Origin: CAIVVT01 sp963757265
GTDB taxonomy: Bacteria > Acidobacteriota > Terriglobia > Bryobacterales > Bryobacteraceae
NCBI GenBank assembly: GCA_963757265.1
Contig: CAVWRA010000003.1
Coordinates: forward strand, 111,938-175,937
Length of the DNA stretch: 64,000 nt
Direction of reading: 5' to 3'
Part shown: positions 9,592-17,987 of the stretch, in pieces
Position numbering within the stretch: the stretch's first letter is position 1
Layout: each line of letters begins with the position of its first letter
Program-made: the position numbers and the translations under genes
Notes under the pieces: generated by a model
Seen by the model: only the letters and a program-made list of their open reading frames with translations
Databases searched by the model: none
What the model was told of the DNA's origin: nothing

Positions 9592-9791
9592 GCCCCATCA
9601 TGACACGAAATTAGAACAATCCATGTGCTATTTGTTTGAAATCTTCATCTCGTGACGACAGAATCTAGGCGGTGTCGTGCGCCGTCGGCAGGAGGTTCGG
9701 TGCGGTTTGTCACGGGTGGTTGTGGACGGTCTGGAAGCCCGGCGAGCGATGACGGCGCCGCTGAGATGATTTAAGACTGAATTGTCACTCC

Positions 9792-11225
9792 TCAGGACAG
9801 TGTCCAGGGTTTGCGCATGGGCTGCGACATCATCTTCACCGCCGCTTCGTCACCAACTACAGTGTCTCTTGCAGGATCCCAACGGATCGTGCGCCCGGTG
9901 CGGATGCAAAGATCGGAAAGCTGGCTGATCAGGTCCGACTTCACCGCGCTCCCCATCGGGTCTACCGCATCCTGGCCCGATTTGATGCTCTCGATCCAGT
10001 CCTGATGATGGGCCGCAACGCCTTCCTGACCGTTCGGAAGGTGCGCAGAGAGCGCCCCCTTGTGCAGGTGGATCTCATTGGGCCCGATCTCGGACGTGAT
10101 CAGCGAAGCGGGATGCGTCGCGACCTTCTCATAGGCGATGGCGACCCATCCTTCGGTTCCGATGAAGATCGCGGCGTTGTGGACGAAGGGGACGCCCGTC
10201 CGGCCGAGGTCCGGATGCGGGGCATCGGCCTTTGTCTTGTAGGTCTCGTTGTCCGAGAAGTGCATGACCAGGCCGTTGGCATAAGTGCAACGCAGGTCCC
10301 ATTGATACGAGCAGTTGAACAGACCTGCGGTGGGAACCTTGCCGGTCCCCTCGTAAGTAATCGGAATCGTCAGGCCGCAGTTGTCGGCCCACCATTGGAC
10401 CTGATCCAGGGGATGTGCCGCCCAGCCTGCAATGAACCCGATCGAGTAATCGCGGATGTGAAAAATGCCATTGCGCTGTCCATCCGTAAGACAGCGATCG
10501 TGACAAAACGGCGCCTCCGAGGCCGGGCCAAGCCATAAATCGTAGTCGAACCCTTTCGGAACCGGGAGCACCGGCGTCGCCGATCCTCCGGTTTCCGAAC
10601 CGGGCGAGACGACAAAAATCTTCTGCACCTTGCCGATGCGGCCGTTCAGCACAAGTTCAATGGCGTGGCGCGCTTCCGGGGTGGAGCGTCGCTCGGCCCC
10701 GTATTGGAAAATGCGACGGTACTTCCGCCCGGCTTGCAGCGCGGCAAGGTCGTGCTCGATGTTGACGCCCAGCGGTTTCTCGGTGTGGCAATGCTTGCCG
10801 GCCTTCATAGCGGCGACGGTAATGGGGACGTGCCAATGGTCCTGAGTGGCGATGTACACCGCGTCGATATCCCTGCGGCTGAGCACCTCGCGGAAATCGT
10901 CGTAGGCGCGGATACCGCCTTTGTAACCCGGCTTGCGTTCGGCGTACAGCTTCTCGAAAAGTTCCTTGGCCTGCGTCCGGCGGCTTTCCTGGGGGTCGCA
11001 GACGGCTACGATCTCGCAATTGTCGAACGGGATGTACGACCTGCTTTCGTAGACTCCCCTGCCACCGCAGCCGATAAGCCCCACGCTGATGCGCTCGCTT
11101 GGAGCCGTTCCGCCACGACCCAAGGCCGTGGCCGGAACGATGACCGGGCCGATCAGCGATCCGGCGCTGGCGCCCAGCGTCAGGTCGATGAAATGACGGC
11201 GTGTGAACGGTCCAACTTCGCTCAT
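9792..11225 (-). CDS. Tat-exported Gfo/Idh/MocA family oxidoreductase
   Basis: The 477-residue protein begins with a twin-arginine signal (FTRRHFIDLTLGASAG) and has the Rossmann motif VGLIGCGGRG at residues 48-57, followed by the family's EKPLG motif (residues 149-153), whose Lys contacts the nicotinamide cofactor. The C-terminal domain ends in SDLCIRTGRTIRWDPARDTV, a stretch typical of secreted family members in Acidobacteriota, Planctomycetota and Verrucomicrobiota. Such enzymes carry out NAD(P)-dependent oxidation or reduction of sugars or sugar derivatives; some secreted relatives act as glycosidases using tightly bound NAD. The substrate is unknown. The gene is alone, with the IS5 element downstream and a gene remnant upstream, and the frame is intact with TGA stop. 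Confidence 0.92.
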   Translation of the reverse strand: MSEVGPFTRRHFIDLTLGASAGSLIGPVIVPATALGRGGTAPSERISVGLIGCGGRGVYESRSYIPFDNCEIVAVCDPQESRRTQAKELFEKLYAERKPGYKGGIRAYDDFREVLSRRDIDAVYIATQDHWHVPITVAAMKAGKHCHTEKPLGVNIEHDLAALQAGRKYRRIFQYGAERRSTPEARHAIELVLNGRIGKVQKIFVVSPGSETGGSATPVLPVPKGFDYDLWLGPASEAPFCHDRCLTDGQRNGIFHIRDYSIGFIAGWAAHPLDQVQWWADNCGLTIPITYEGTGKVPTAGLFNCSYQWDLRCTYANGLVMHFSDNETYKTKADAPHPDLGRTGVPFVHNAAIFIGTEGWVAIAYEKVATHPASLITSEIGPNEIHLHKGALSAHLPNGQEGVAAHHQDWIESIKSGQDAVDPMGSAVKSDLISQLSDLCIRTGRTIRWDPARDTVVGDEAAVKMMSQPMRKPWTLS

Positions 11226-11303
11226 GCTTATTCTCCGCCCTTCATTTCTTACCCAGAATTTTGGATTTTCAGGTCCAATTAAGTATAAATCGATTCGCCA
11301 TCC

Positions 11304-11657
11304 TTTGATGCCGCATTCACGGCCAGCGCGGCTCTTGATCCGTCCACCCCTCGCTTTCTACGAATTGCCGGCGATCAACTCAGCGCCCGGGAACTGACGG
11401 CGGTCGCAAGTGAGGTGACCGGAAAGAAGTTCCGCCTGTTCCGCGCCGGAGGTTTGGGAATGCTCGGCGCGCTGATCAAGGTCGCGCGCACGGTCGCTCC
11501 CGGAGAGAAGGAACTTTACCCGGCATGGTAGGGCATGCAGTACATGCGCAACGTGATCGACGGCCGGGCAAAGCTAGAGCCGCTTGACAATGATCGCTAT
11601 CCCGATATTCGTTGGACGACTGCGCGGAATGTGCTCTCCGCACATGAAGTTAACTAG
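11304..11657 (+). pseudogene. NmrA-like NAD(P)-binding protein, truncated with amber codon
   Basis: One frame reads RFLRIAGDQLSAREL, EVTGKKFRLFRAGGLGML, then YPAW, a TAG at 11529, GMQYMRNVIDGRAKLEPLDN and RYPDIRWTTARNVL before the stop TAG at 11655. This is the C-terminal half of an NmrA/NAD-dependent epimerase-like protein. The N-terminal Rossmann half is missing and the TAG most likely replaces a CAG (Gln). It starts about 80 bases from the divergent oxidoreductase start and runs into a degenerate IS1380 fragment, so the loss probably came with mobile-element activity. Confidence 0.75.
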
Positions 11658-11690
11658 CCTGCGCGCCGCACGAGCTCGCTGGCGCCTGCC

Positions 11691-11914
11691 GTACCGATAT
11701 TGCTGCATATCGCCGTTGGCGCTGCCCCAGAGGATAGAGGACTCGTCGTCGGCGCGTTTCCAACGGCGGTTGGCAAAGCCGGGCGGGCGGTTGGTGAAGC
11801 ATGGCGGAAAGCACCGCCTCGCCGATTCGAAGACGGCCACGCGGGAGCGAATGCGGCCCGCGGGATTAGAGAATGGTGGCTGGGTGTATGCTGAACAGGA
11901 TCCGGGCGCCCCAA
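11691..11914 (+). repeat. Degenerate IS1380 remnant and tail, running into the DUF5009 gene
   Basis: The block opens with the junction motif GTACCGATATTG (11691). A frame reading LPQRIEDSSSARFQRRLAKP and GGRLVKHGGKH is a worn version of LPEKIENWSLTSLQQRLVKT and GGRLVKHAR found in the other IS1380 copies. The tail ends GTATGCTGAACAGGATCC and GGGCGCCCCAAATGG, matching the ends at 59930-59960, 57000 (minus) and 36435. The final ATGG overlaps the start of the following gene. Confidence 0.6.
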
Positions 11915-13051
11915 ATGGAAATCCGAGCTGAGGTTGCTCCCAAGCCGCTCCCATCGGCGGCCGCTGCAGGAACTGGGCGGCTCGACTCTCTCGATGCCCT
12001 GCGCGGCTTCGACATGTTCTGGATTATCGGCGGCGGCGCGATGGTCGAAGGGCTGGCGAAGGCGGTTGATATACCCGCCCTGAACGCGCTCGTTCCCCAA
12101 TTCGAGCACGTGCGCTGGGAGGGATTGCACTTCTGGGATGTCATCTGGCCGCTGTTCATGTTTATCGTCGGGGTCTCGATCGCGTTCTCGACGACACGGC
12201 GGAAGGCGGCCGGTGCCAGCCGCCGGACGCTCTATCTGCACGCCGCGCGGCGCGCCGCCATCCTGTTCGTGCTCGGTATGATGGCGCAGGGACACCTGCT
12301 GGCTTGGGACCTCTCGAAACTCTGGCCGTGCTATAGCGTCCTGCACGGGATCGCCGCCGGGTACCTGATCGCGGTGGCGGTCACGCTTGAGTTCCGCCCC
12401 AGAACGCAAGTTCTTATCACGACCTCGTTCCTGCTGTTGTATTGGGCGCTGCTGATGCTGGTGCCGGTGCCCGGCGTCGGCGCGGGCGTCCTCACGCCCA
12501 CCGGCAACATGGCGACGTGGGTCAACCAGCTCGTTCTGGGGCGTTTTCACCATGGCGAGAACACGTGGTTCGTCAGTTACCTCGGGTTCGCCTCCTCGGT
12601 TCTGCTTGGCGTTATGGCGGGACACGTACTGCTCTCGGCCAGGACGGCTGCGGCGAAGCTACGTCTGCTGGCCGCTGCCGGTGCGGGCTGCCTTGCCGCC
12701 GGGCTCGGTTGGAGCCTGGCGCTCCCTATCATCAAGCTGTTGTGGACCAGCTCCTTTGTGCTCGTATCCGGGGGCTTCAGCTTTCTCTCACTAGCGCTGT
12801 TCTATTGGATCGTCGATGTCCGGGGTTGGCGCCGATGGGCGTTTCCATTCCGCGTGATCGGGATGAACGCGCTCGTGGCATACATGGCGATGATGCTGGT
12901 CGACCTCCACGGCATCGGTAGGGTTTTCATCGGAAGCCTGTTGTCGCGAGTGGGAAGATGGGACAGCCTGCTCTCGGAGGCCGCGGCGTTCCTCGTCCTC
13001 TGGCTGTTCCTCTACTGGATGTACCGCACGCGCTCGTTCGTGAAGATCTGA
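11915..13051 (+). CDS. DUF5009 / heparan-alpha-glucosaminide N-acetyltransferase-like membrane protein
   Basis: The 378-residue protein opens with RLDSLDALRGFDMFWIIGGG, the signature of the DUF5009/HGSNAT acyltransferase group, followed by WEGLHFWDVIWPLFMFIVG and about ten hydrophobic segments, ending FLYWMYRTRSFVKI. Human HGSNAT acetylates glucosamine residues across a membrane; bacterial relatives are common in polysaccharide-degrading Acidobacteriota and Bacteroidota, but the substrate here is unknown. The start is not simple: the conserved domain begins about 25 residues after ATG 11915, and the only ATG codons upstream of it (11873, 11890, 11915) all lie in the IS1380-type end. There is no strong ribosome binding site. 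The gene therefore appears to use a start supplied by the mobile element. Confidence 0.88.
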   Translation: MEIRAEVAPKPLPSAAAAGTGRLDSLDALRGFDMFWIIGGGAMVEGLAKAVDIPALNALVPQFEHVRWEGLHFWDVIWPLFMFIVGVSIAFSTTRRKAAGASRRTLYLHAARRAAILFVLGMMAQGHLLAWDLSKLWPCYSVLHGIAAGYLIAVAVTLEFRPRTQVLITTSFLLLYWALLMLVPVPGVGAGVLTPTGNMATWVNQLVLGRFHHGENTWFVSYLGFASSVLLGVMAGHVLLSARTAAAKLRLLAAAGAGCLAAGLGWSLALPIIKLLWTSSFVLVSGGFSFLSLALFYWIVDVRGWRRWAFPFRVIGMNALVAYMAMMLVDLHGIGRVFIGSLLSRVGRWDSLLSEAAAFLVLWLFLYWMYRTRSFVKI

Positions 13052-13269
13052 ATGTAAATGAAATTATTGCCCGCCTGCTGAACGCGCGGTAATAGTTCCA
13101 CCTGAAGCACACGTTAAGGACCCCCGATCTGCGCAGCGGCGGACATTCAGAATTATGCAGCCGGGTCCCCCGGCAATCCTCTTATGGGAAAGTACTTCTA
13201 AGACCCCGGCTCGGCAGAGGCCAGCCCGGCAGGCGGCACAGCAACCGCTACTGATATCACCAGATATCG
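13052..13269. other. Intergenic stretch with GATATC-type inverted repeat
   Basis: No gene is seen. GATATCACCAGATATCGC at 13253-13270 is an inverted repeat of two GATATC palindromes separated by ACCA; the identical 18 bases recur at 40446-40463. Its role is unknown. Confidence 0.45.
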
Positions 13270-13538
13270 CCGCGACCGGGCCACCCCCGCAGATGGCGGC
13301 GTGGAGCGCGACGCGTCTAGTTCGTGATTCGATCCGTCCGATCAGTTCACAGATCTTCGCCTCCTTTCTGTCGGCAGCCGGCGTTGCCGCCTGCTTGGCC
13401 TGTGCGGGCTTGGCGGCCTTTTCGCGCGGCCTTCTTCTGGCTGGCGCCTTTCTTCGAGGTGGCCGTCTCCGGCGCAGCGGTGGCACCCTGTTGGGCAACA
13501 GCAGCGTTTTCGGTGGTTGTGTCTCTTGCGTTCCTCAT
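13270..13538 (-). pseudogene. DUF3489-type protein remnant (copy of 50755-51186)
   Basis: The start MRNARDTTTENAAVAQQG and SKKGASQKKAARKG parallel MKNAVTTTTEDTAVVAQQG and SKKGASQKKAAPKG of the intact gene at 50755-51186. Shortly afterwards the frame is lost: PAQAKQAATPAADRKEAKI, corresponding to PAHAKKTATPRADSKGSKI, is found in another frame, and the helix-turn-helix-like DUF3489 domain that should follow is scrambled or absent. Even the bases downstream of the stop (GGCGGCGTGGAGCG) parallel the region after the intact gene. It is a decayed duplicate with no expected function. Confidence 0.65.
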
Positions 13539-13694
13539 GCTTGGTGGTTCTTTCTGCGCTCGATCGGTGCAAGACGATGGATCATTCTAGTTGCCTGTAA
13601 AGGCAAGGCAACCCGCGAGGTCTTGGCGAGGTCTGTTGCGAGCCTTCCATGAGAGCGGCCTGCGGCCTGCATCCTGTTAAAATTGGGATCACTC

Positions 13695-16247
13695 ATGACC
13701 TCAGGAAACGTGACCGCAAATGAAGGGCCTTCCCCGCTGATTGCGCAAGTAACGAAGCTCTGCTGGATAGCAGGTGTAACATTGTTGCTGATTCATTCGC
13801 CGAGCAGAGCGCAATCCGCCTCGATTGAATCGCCCCATGCCGGAATGGCTAGGGGTTCCTCGGGTGTTGTAGAGTCTGTCGTGCCGGTGGCGGCCGGGGG
13901 CAAGGCGCAAGCAGTAATCGTGCTTGGCGATGCTGTTGGGGAGTGCGCCAAATATGCTGCCACTGAGCTGCAGAGATACCTGCGTGCACTTTCTGGCGCC
14001 GAGATTGGGATCATAACTGCTGGACAAAGTAGCGCGCAATCTCCGCGGCAGGCATGGATTCTGATTGGCGGGCCGGATCAGAATAGCCTGGTCAAGCAGG
14101 CCGTGGAGACGGGCTTGAGCGGCTTTTCCGGCCTGAAGACCGATGGCTTCGTACTCAAGACGTACCGACTCAACAAACGGCCGGTTGTCGTGGCGGGGGG
14201 CAACGATGATGCAGCCACGATGTACGCCGTTTTCGAATTGGTCGAACAACTGGGCGTGACCTTCCGCCTGACTGGGGACATCGTGCCTGCCCGACGGCCT
14301 TCCTTGGAGATACCAGCGCTCAATCTGCGCCGGGAGCCCGCCATAGCGCAACGAGGTTTCCTGATGGAGGCCTCCCACCACCCGAGCGTAACCATGCTGT
14401 CGTATGACGACTATGCCCGCATGCTCGACCAGATGGCCAAGATGAAATACAACGACCTCAAAATCTGGTGGTTCGCATATAGTCCCTTCCTCAGTTACTC
14501 CTACCGCGGCGAGCCGAAGCAAATCGGTGACATGTCGACCAAGGAAAGTGGCTACCTCAACGCCACGTACGCGGGGGTTGGATCGCACACGACGGACGAC
14601 GTTTCAATCGGCAAGCATTGGTTCCCAGGCAGGCGCTTGGCGCCAGCCGAGTTGCAGCACGTGGAAACGCCCGACGAGGCCTTCGCGGCGGCGCAGGACC
14701 TGATGCGCCGGGTCATCCGGCATGCCAATAGCAGGCATATCAAGGTTTGGCTGGTGGACGAGATGTCAGTCTTGCCCCCTAATCTGGCGCGCCACGGTGA
14801 AAGAATCGGGTTCCTGCCTTTCGAGATCGTCTACGGCACATTCATGCATCCCCTGGACCCGATCAATCGTGAGATTCAAGCGATCCGTCTGAAGGCCCTG
14901 ATCGACACTTACCCTGAGGCGGCGGGCTACTTCCTGAATTTCTCGGAGATGTACGTTCAACAGAACAATGCCAGGCACCGTGACTTTTATGCCCAACAGC
15001 AGGTGGCGTTTCAGGACCTGGGACCGTTGATACAAGCTTGGGGCGATCGGTTCTCTATTGGCAGACCGGCAATGATCGACTCCGATATTGGTTACTTCGA
15101 TCTATTCAAGTACCTGCTGACGAAACGCGACGAGAACGCTCCCAAGGCGAAGCTGGGGCTGATGACCGTCGGGCGGGGCTACATGATGCCCCTGTTCGAC
15201 AAACTGCTGCCGAAAGACGTTCCGTTCTTAACCTTCGATTCAGGCGGCAGGTGCGGGTACGGGACCCCAGATGGAATGCCGATGAGCTACTTTGGCGGAA
15301 TGGGGCAGCGGGAAAGGACCATGACCCCCTACCTGGACGACGACTGCGACATGTTGGGCATGCAGTTCAATGTAGGGGTATACACGCAGAAAGATCGTAT
15401 TTTCACGGATGGCGTCAAGTACGGTTTGACGGGTGTTGCACCGTGGATGGCCCAACCGCGAGGGACCGAAGCCAACAGTTCTTTTCTGGCCGAGGCGGCC
15501 TGGCAGCCGCAGTTGACGATGGAGGAGTTTTACAAAGAATATTCAGTGCGCCTGTTCGGCGCCAAAGCCGCGCCCGATATGTATCAGGCCTTCCTTACCC
15601 TTGAGGAGAATCAGGCATACTTGGTCGGGGGCCAGATCACGACCATGGGATGTTGTGGCGCTTTGTCGGAAGTGCACCTGGCGTATAAGTATTCCTTGCA
15701 AGACAACCCCTATGATGGCCCAACGATCGCCGGCTGGACGTATTTTATTGGCCACGCGCCGCACGAGAATGTGATGTTCGAAGGTTCGATGCGTTTACTG
15801 GACAAGGCGCTGCGGAGCATGAGCGCGGCCAAATCCAATGTGGAGCCGCCGGGCAGACCTGAGCTGGCTTACCTGATCAATCGGACTAAAGCCTACCGGG
15901 ACGTTATGCGCGCTGAGGTTACCGAACGCGAGGCTTTTCTCGCTTTCGATCGCGCGTTCCGCACGAGAGACGCGGTTTCGGATGAGCAGTTCGTGGCGAA
16001 TCTGGAGGGGAGCCTGAAGCTATTCGAAACAGCCTGCCAGCAGGCGCGCATTGCCACTACTGAGTACGCGGAGATCATCGATTACCCCTCCGACCTTGAA
16101 ACTTTGTACACCCTAAATGCCGGGACGCTTATGGGCTTCGACCTGATCCGGCAATGGATGCAGAAGATTGTGCACTTCAATCAAGGGAAGCCGTACATGG
16201 AGCACGTGCCCTTTGAGCACATCTATCCGATAAAACCCCAATGGTAA
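13695..16247 (+). CDS. Secreted GH67 alpha-glucuronidase-like / DUF4838 family protein
   Basis: The 850-residue protein has a signal peptide (LCWIAGVTLLLIHSPSRAQS) and an N-terminal domain (GDAVGECAKYAATELQRYL, then WILIGGPDQNSL and GFVLKTYRLNKRPVVVAGG) like the GH67 alpha-glucuronidase N-terminal domain. A TIM-barrel-like part follows (REPAIAQRGFLMEASHHPSV, MAKMKYNDLKIWWFAYSPFL, GYFLNFSEMYVQQNN). The family, DUF4838 and relatives, is believed to act on glucuronate-containing glycans, but this member is not a close GH67 match and its catalytic residues cannot be assigned confidently. ATG 13695 is chosen over TTG 13683 because it gives a normal leader. It stands alone; downstream is a recombinase remnant on the other strand. 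Confidence 0.8.
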   Translation: MTSGNVTANEGPSPLIAQVTKLCWIAGVTLLLIHSPSRAQSASIESPHAGMARGSSGVVESVVPVAAGGKAQAVIVLGDAVGECAKYAATELQRYLRALSGAEIGIITAGQSSAQSPRQAWILIGGPDQNSLVKQAVETGLSGFSGLKTDGFVLKTYRLNKRPVVVAGGNDDAATMYAVFELVEQLGVTFRLTGDIVPARRPSLEIPALNLRREPAIAQRGFLMEASHHPSVTMLSYDDYARMLDQMAKMKYNDLKIWWFAYSPFLSYSYRGEPKQIGDMSTKESGYLNATYAGVGSHTTDDVSIGKHWFPGRRLAPAELQHVETPDEAFAAAQDLMRRVIRHANSRHIKVWLVDEMSVLPPNLARHGERIGFLPFEIVYGTFMHPLDPINREIQAIRLKALIDTYPEAAGYFLNFSEMYVQQNNARHRDFYAQQQVAFQDLGPLIQAWGDRFSIGRPAMIDSDIGYFDLFKYLLTKRDENAPKAKLGLMTVGRGYMMPLFDKLLPKDVPFLTFDSGGRCGYGTPDGMPMSYFGGMGQRERTMTPYLDDDCDMLGMQFNVGVYTQKDRIFTDGVKYGLTGVAPWMAQPRGTEANSSFLAEAAWQPQLTMEEFYKEYSVRLFGAKAAPDMYQAFLTLEENQAYLVGGQITTMGCCGALSEVHLAYKYSLQDNPYDGPTIAGWTYFIGHAPHENVMFEGSMRLLDKALRSMSAAKSNVEPPGRPELAYLINRTKAYRDVMRAEVTEREAFLAFDRAFRTRDAVSDEQFVANLEGSLKLFETACQQARIATTEYAEIIDYPSDLETLYTLNAGTLMGFDLIRQWMQKIVHFNQGKPYMEHVPFEHIYPIKPQW

Positions 16248-16304
16248 AGTTCCCGGCATTGAAGTCGTCAGCGCGTCCGTATGGTTCGGGTAATCGGAAG
16301 GGCG

Positions 16305-16565
16305 AGACCTGAATTGGGGACTGGGTTCCGAGGGTTGATGGCGAGCCAAATTCTCAAGACCCTTCCTGACCCGCCGTTGCTTTTTTCTTTTCTATGATTC
16401 TCCTGGTTCGAATGGCGCAAGATCTCAAAGGGTTCGAACCGGGTCGTCCGCAACGCCCCAGCCTGCAAGCCGCCTTTTCGACAACCACCTGTAGCAATCG
16501 GCGCTGCTCTGCGGCTGGCTGCCTCAGGAACAACTCGCTCGCTTTGGAGATGCATTGCGGCCGGA
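16305..16565 (-). pseudogene. Serine site-specific recombinase C-terminal fragment, frameshifted
   Basis: On the minus strand one frame reads ELFLRQPAAEQRRLLQVV and then VEKAAC; a second frame continues GALRTTRFEPFEILRHSN and RKEKSNGGSGRVLRIWL. This matches the fragment at 63756-64000 and the usual C-terminal end of resolvase/invertase-type recombinases in Acidobacteriota. The catalytic N-terminal domain with its Ser is absent. It sits between the GH67-like gene and the end of the sigma-54 regulator gene. Confidence 0.65.
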
Positions 16566-16634
16566 TCTCAAGCTTTGGGGCACGGTGTTCTCTGCGGTGT
16601 CGATCCAGAGGCACGAATGCGGAGGGTGCTCCAC

Positions 16635-17987
16635 CTATGGGCTCTTGCGCGCATTCTCCAGATCGATGTCGAGTTGCGCGCACTTCTTGTAGAGGTGGCT
16701 GCGTTCCAGACCCAGCGCGCGCGCCGTTTCGGCCATACTGTTGCCGTGCAGCTTCAGCTCGTGGAGAATGGACTCTCGTTCGAATGCCTCGACGCGGGCG
16801 GCCAGCGTGCCCGCCGCGGGCGCGGAGGCCGAAGTATGCGATAAGTACGTGCGCACGCCCGCGGCATCCAGAGCGCCGTCGGCGAGCATCAGAATCCGCT
16901 CGACGCAGTTGCGCAACTCGCGCACATTGCCGGGCCAATGGTAGCGTTCGAGCAGCGCGATGGCGTCGGGTAGAAAGCGGCGCGGCTTCCAGCCGTTCTG
17001 CTCACAGACGCGCTCGGCAAAATGCTGTGCCAGCTCCGCGATATCAGCGCCGCGCTCGCGCAGCGGCGGCACCAGGATGGGGATGACGTAGAGGCGGTGG
17101 AACAGATCCTGGCGAAAGGCGCCGTGCTGGACCTGGGCCTCCAGATCGCGATGCGTGGCCACGATGACACGCACGTCAACCTTGACTGGCCGGACGCCAC
17201 CGACGCGCTCGAACTCGCCCTCTTCGAGGACCCGCAGGAGCTTGGCCTGCATCACGGGCGGCATGTCGCCGATCTCATCCAGGAACAAAGTCCCGCCCTG
17301 GGCTTGTTCGAATTTGCCGATGTGGCGCGCAGCCGCGCCTGTGAATGCGCCTTTCTCGTGGCCGAAAAGCTCGGACTCGATCAACTCCTGGGGCACGGCG
17401 GCGCAGTTGAGCGTCACGAAGGGACTGGCGCGGCGCGGGCTGAGGTCGTGCAGCGCGCGCGCGATCAGCTCCTTGCCGGTGCCGGTCTCGCCGAGGATGC
17501 AGACGCGCGAAGAGCCGGGGGCGACACGCTCGACCTGGGCCATCGTGCGGCGCATCGCATCGCCCTTCCAGACGATCTCGTGCCGGCCGGCACGGCGGCG
17601 CAGATCGCGGTTTTCGGCCTCCAATCGCGCCATCTTAACGGCGTTGTCGAGGGTCAGCAGAAGCTTTTCGGTCGAGAGCGGCTTTTCTAGAAAATCGAGC
17701 GCGCCGAGCCTGGTCGAGCGCACGGCCATCTCGACCGTCGCCTGGCCCGAGACCATAACCACGGGCGTGGCCAGGCCGAGCCCGCGAATCTGGGCAAGCA
17801 ACGCGATGCCATCCATGCCAGGCATCACGACGTCGGAGAGAATGAGATCGAAGCGCTGCTCCTCAAGCAGCTCCAGCGCCGAGGCGGCGCTGGCGGCGGT
17901 AGTGGCGAGGTGGCCGGCGAGCTTAAAGGCGCGCGCCAGCGAGGCGAGGGTGTTAGTGTCATCGTCGACAATCAGAACCGTGCTCAT
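16635..17987 (-). CDS. NtrC-family sigma-54-dependent response regulator
   Basis: The 450-residue protein activates sigma-54 promoters when phosphorylated. Residues 1-120 form a receiver domain with acceptor Asp52 in LILSDVVMPGMDG and a conserved Lys in FLEKPLS. Residues about 140-375 form the AAA+ domain with Walker A GETGTGKE, the sigma-54 contact loop GAFTGA, Walker B GGTLFLDEIGD and the arginine-finger region. A Fis-type helix-turn-helix closes the protein (NSMAETARALGLERSHLYKK). Its ATG overlaps the TGA of the histidine kinase by four bases, so the two are translationally coupled and almost surely a cognate pair. Targets are unknown; no sigma-54 promoter was located by eye. Confidence 0.96.
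   Translation of the reverse strand: MSTVLIVDDDTNTLASLARAFKLAGHLATTAASAASALELLEEQRFDLILSDVVMPGMDGIALLAQIRGLGLATPVVMVSGQATVEMAVRSTRLGALDFLEKPLSTEKLLLTLDNAVKMARLEAENRDLRRRAGRHEIVWKGDAMRRTMAQVERVAPGSSRVCILGETGTGKELIARALHDLSPRRASPFVTLNCAAVPQELIESELFGHEKGAFTGAAARHIGKFEQAQGGTLFLDEIGDMPPVMQAKLLRVLEEGEFERVGGVRPVKVDVRVIVATHRDLEAQVQHGAFRQDLFHRLYVIPILVPPLRERGADIAELAQHFAERVCEQNGWKPRRFLPDAIALLERYHWPGNVRELRNCVERILMLADGALDAAGVRTYLSHTSASAPAAGTLAARVEAFERESILHELKLHGNSMAETARALGLERSHLYKKCAQLDIDLENARKSP

Larger units (their letters stand above)
8815..9668. mobile_element. Intact IS5-family insertion sequence (IS427-like)
   Basis: The element is bounded by perfect 23-base inverted repeats (8815-8837 and 9646-9668). 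Their outermost four bases are CTAG on both sides, so they can also be read as a 19-base inverted repeat with a CTAG target duplication, fitting the YTAR target of IS5-type elements. It holds a transposase in two overlapping reading frames on the minus strand. Perfect ends and undamaged frames make this the youngest-looking mobile element in the window. Confidence 0.9.

Noticed and set aside
16394..17086. Plus-strand frames over the NtrC regulator gene
   Set aside because: They are shadows of a gene with Walker and GAFTGA motifs on the minus strand.
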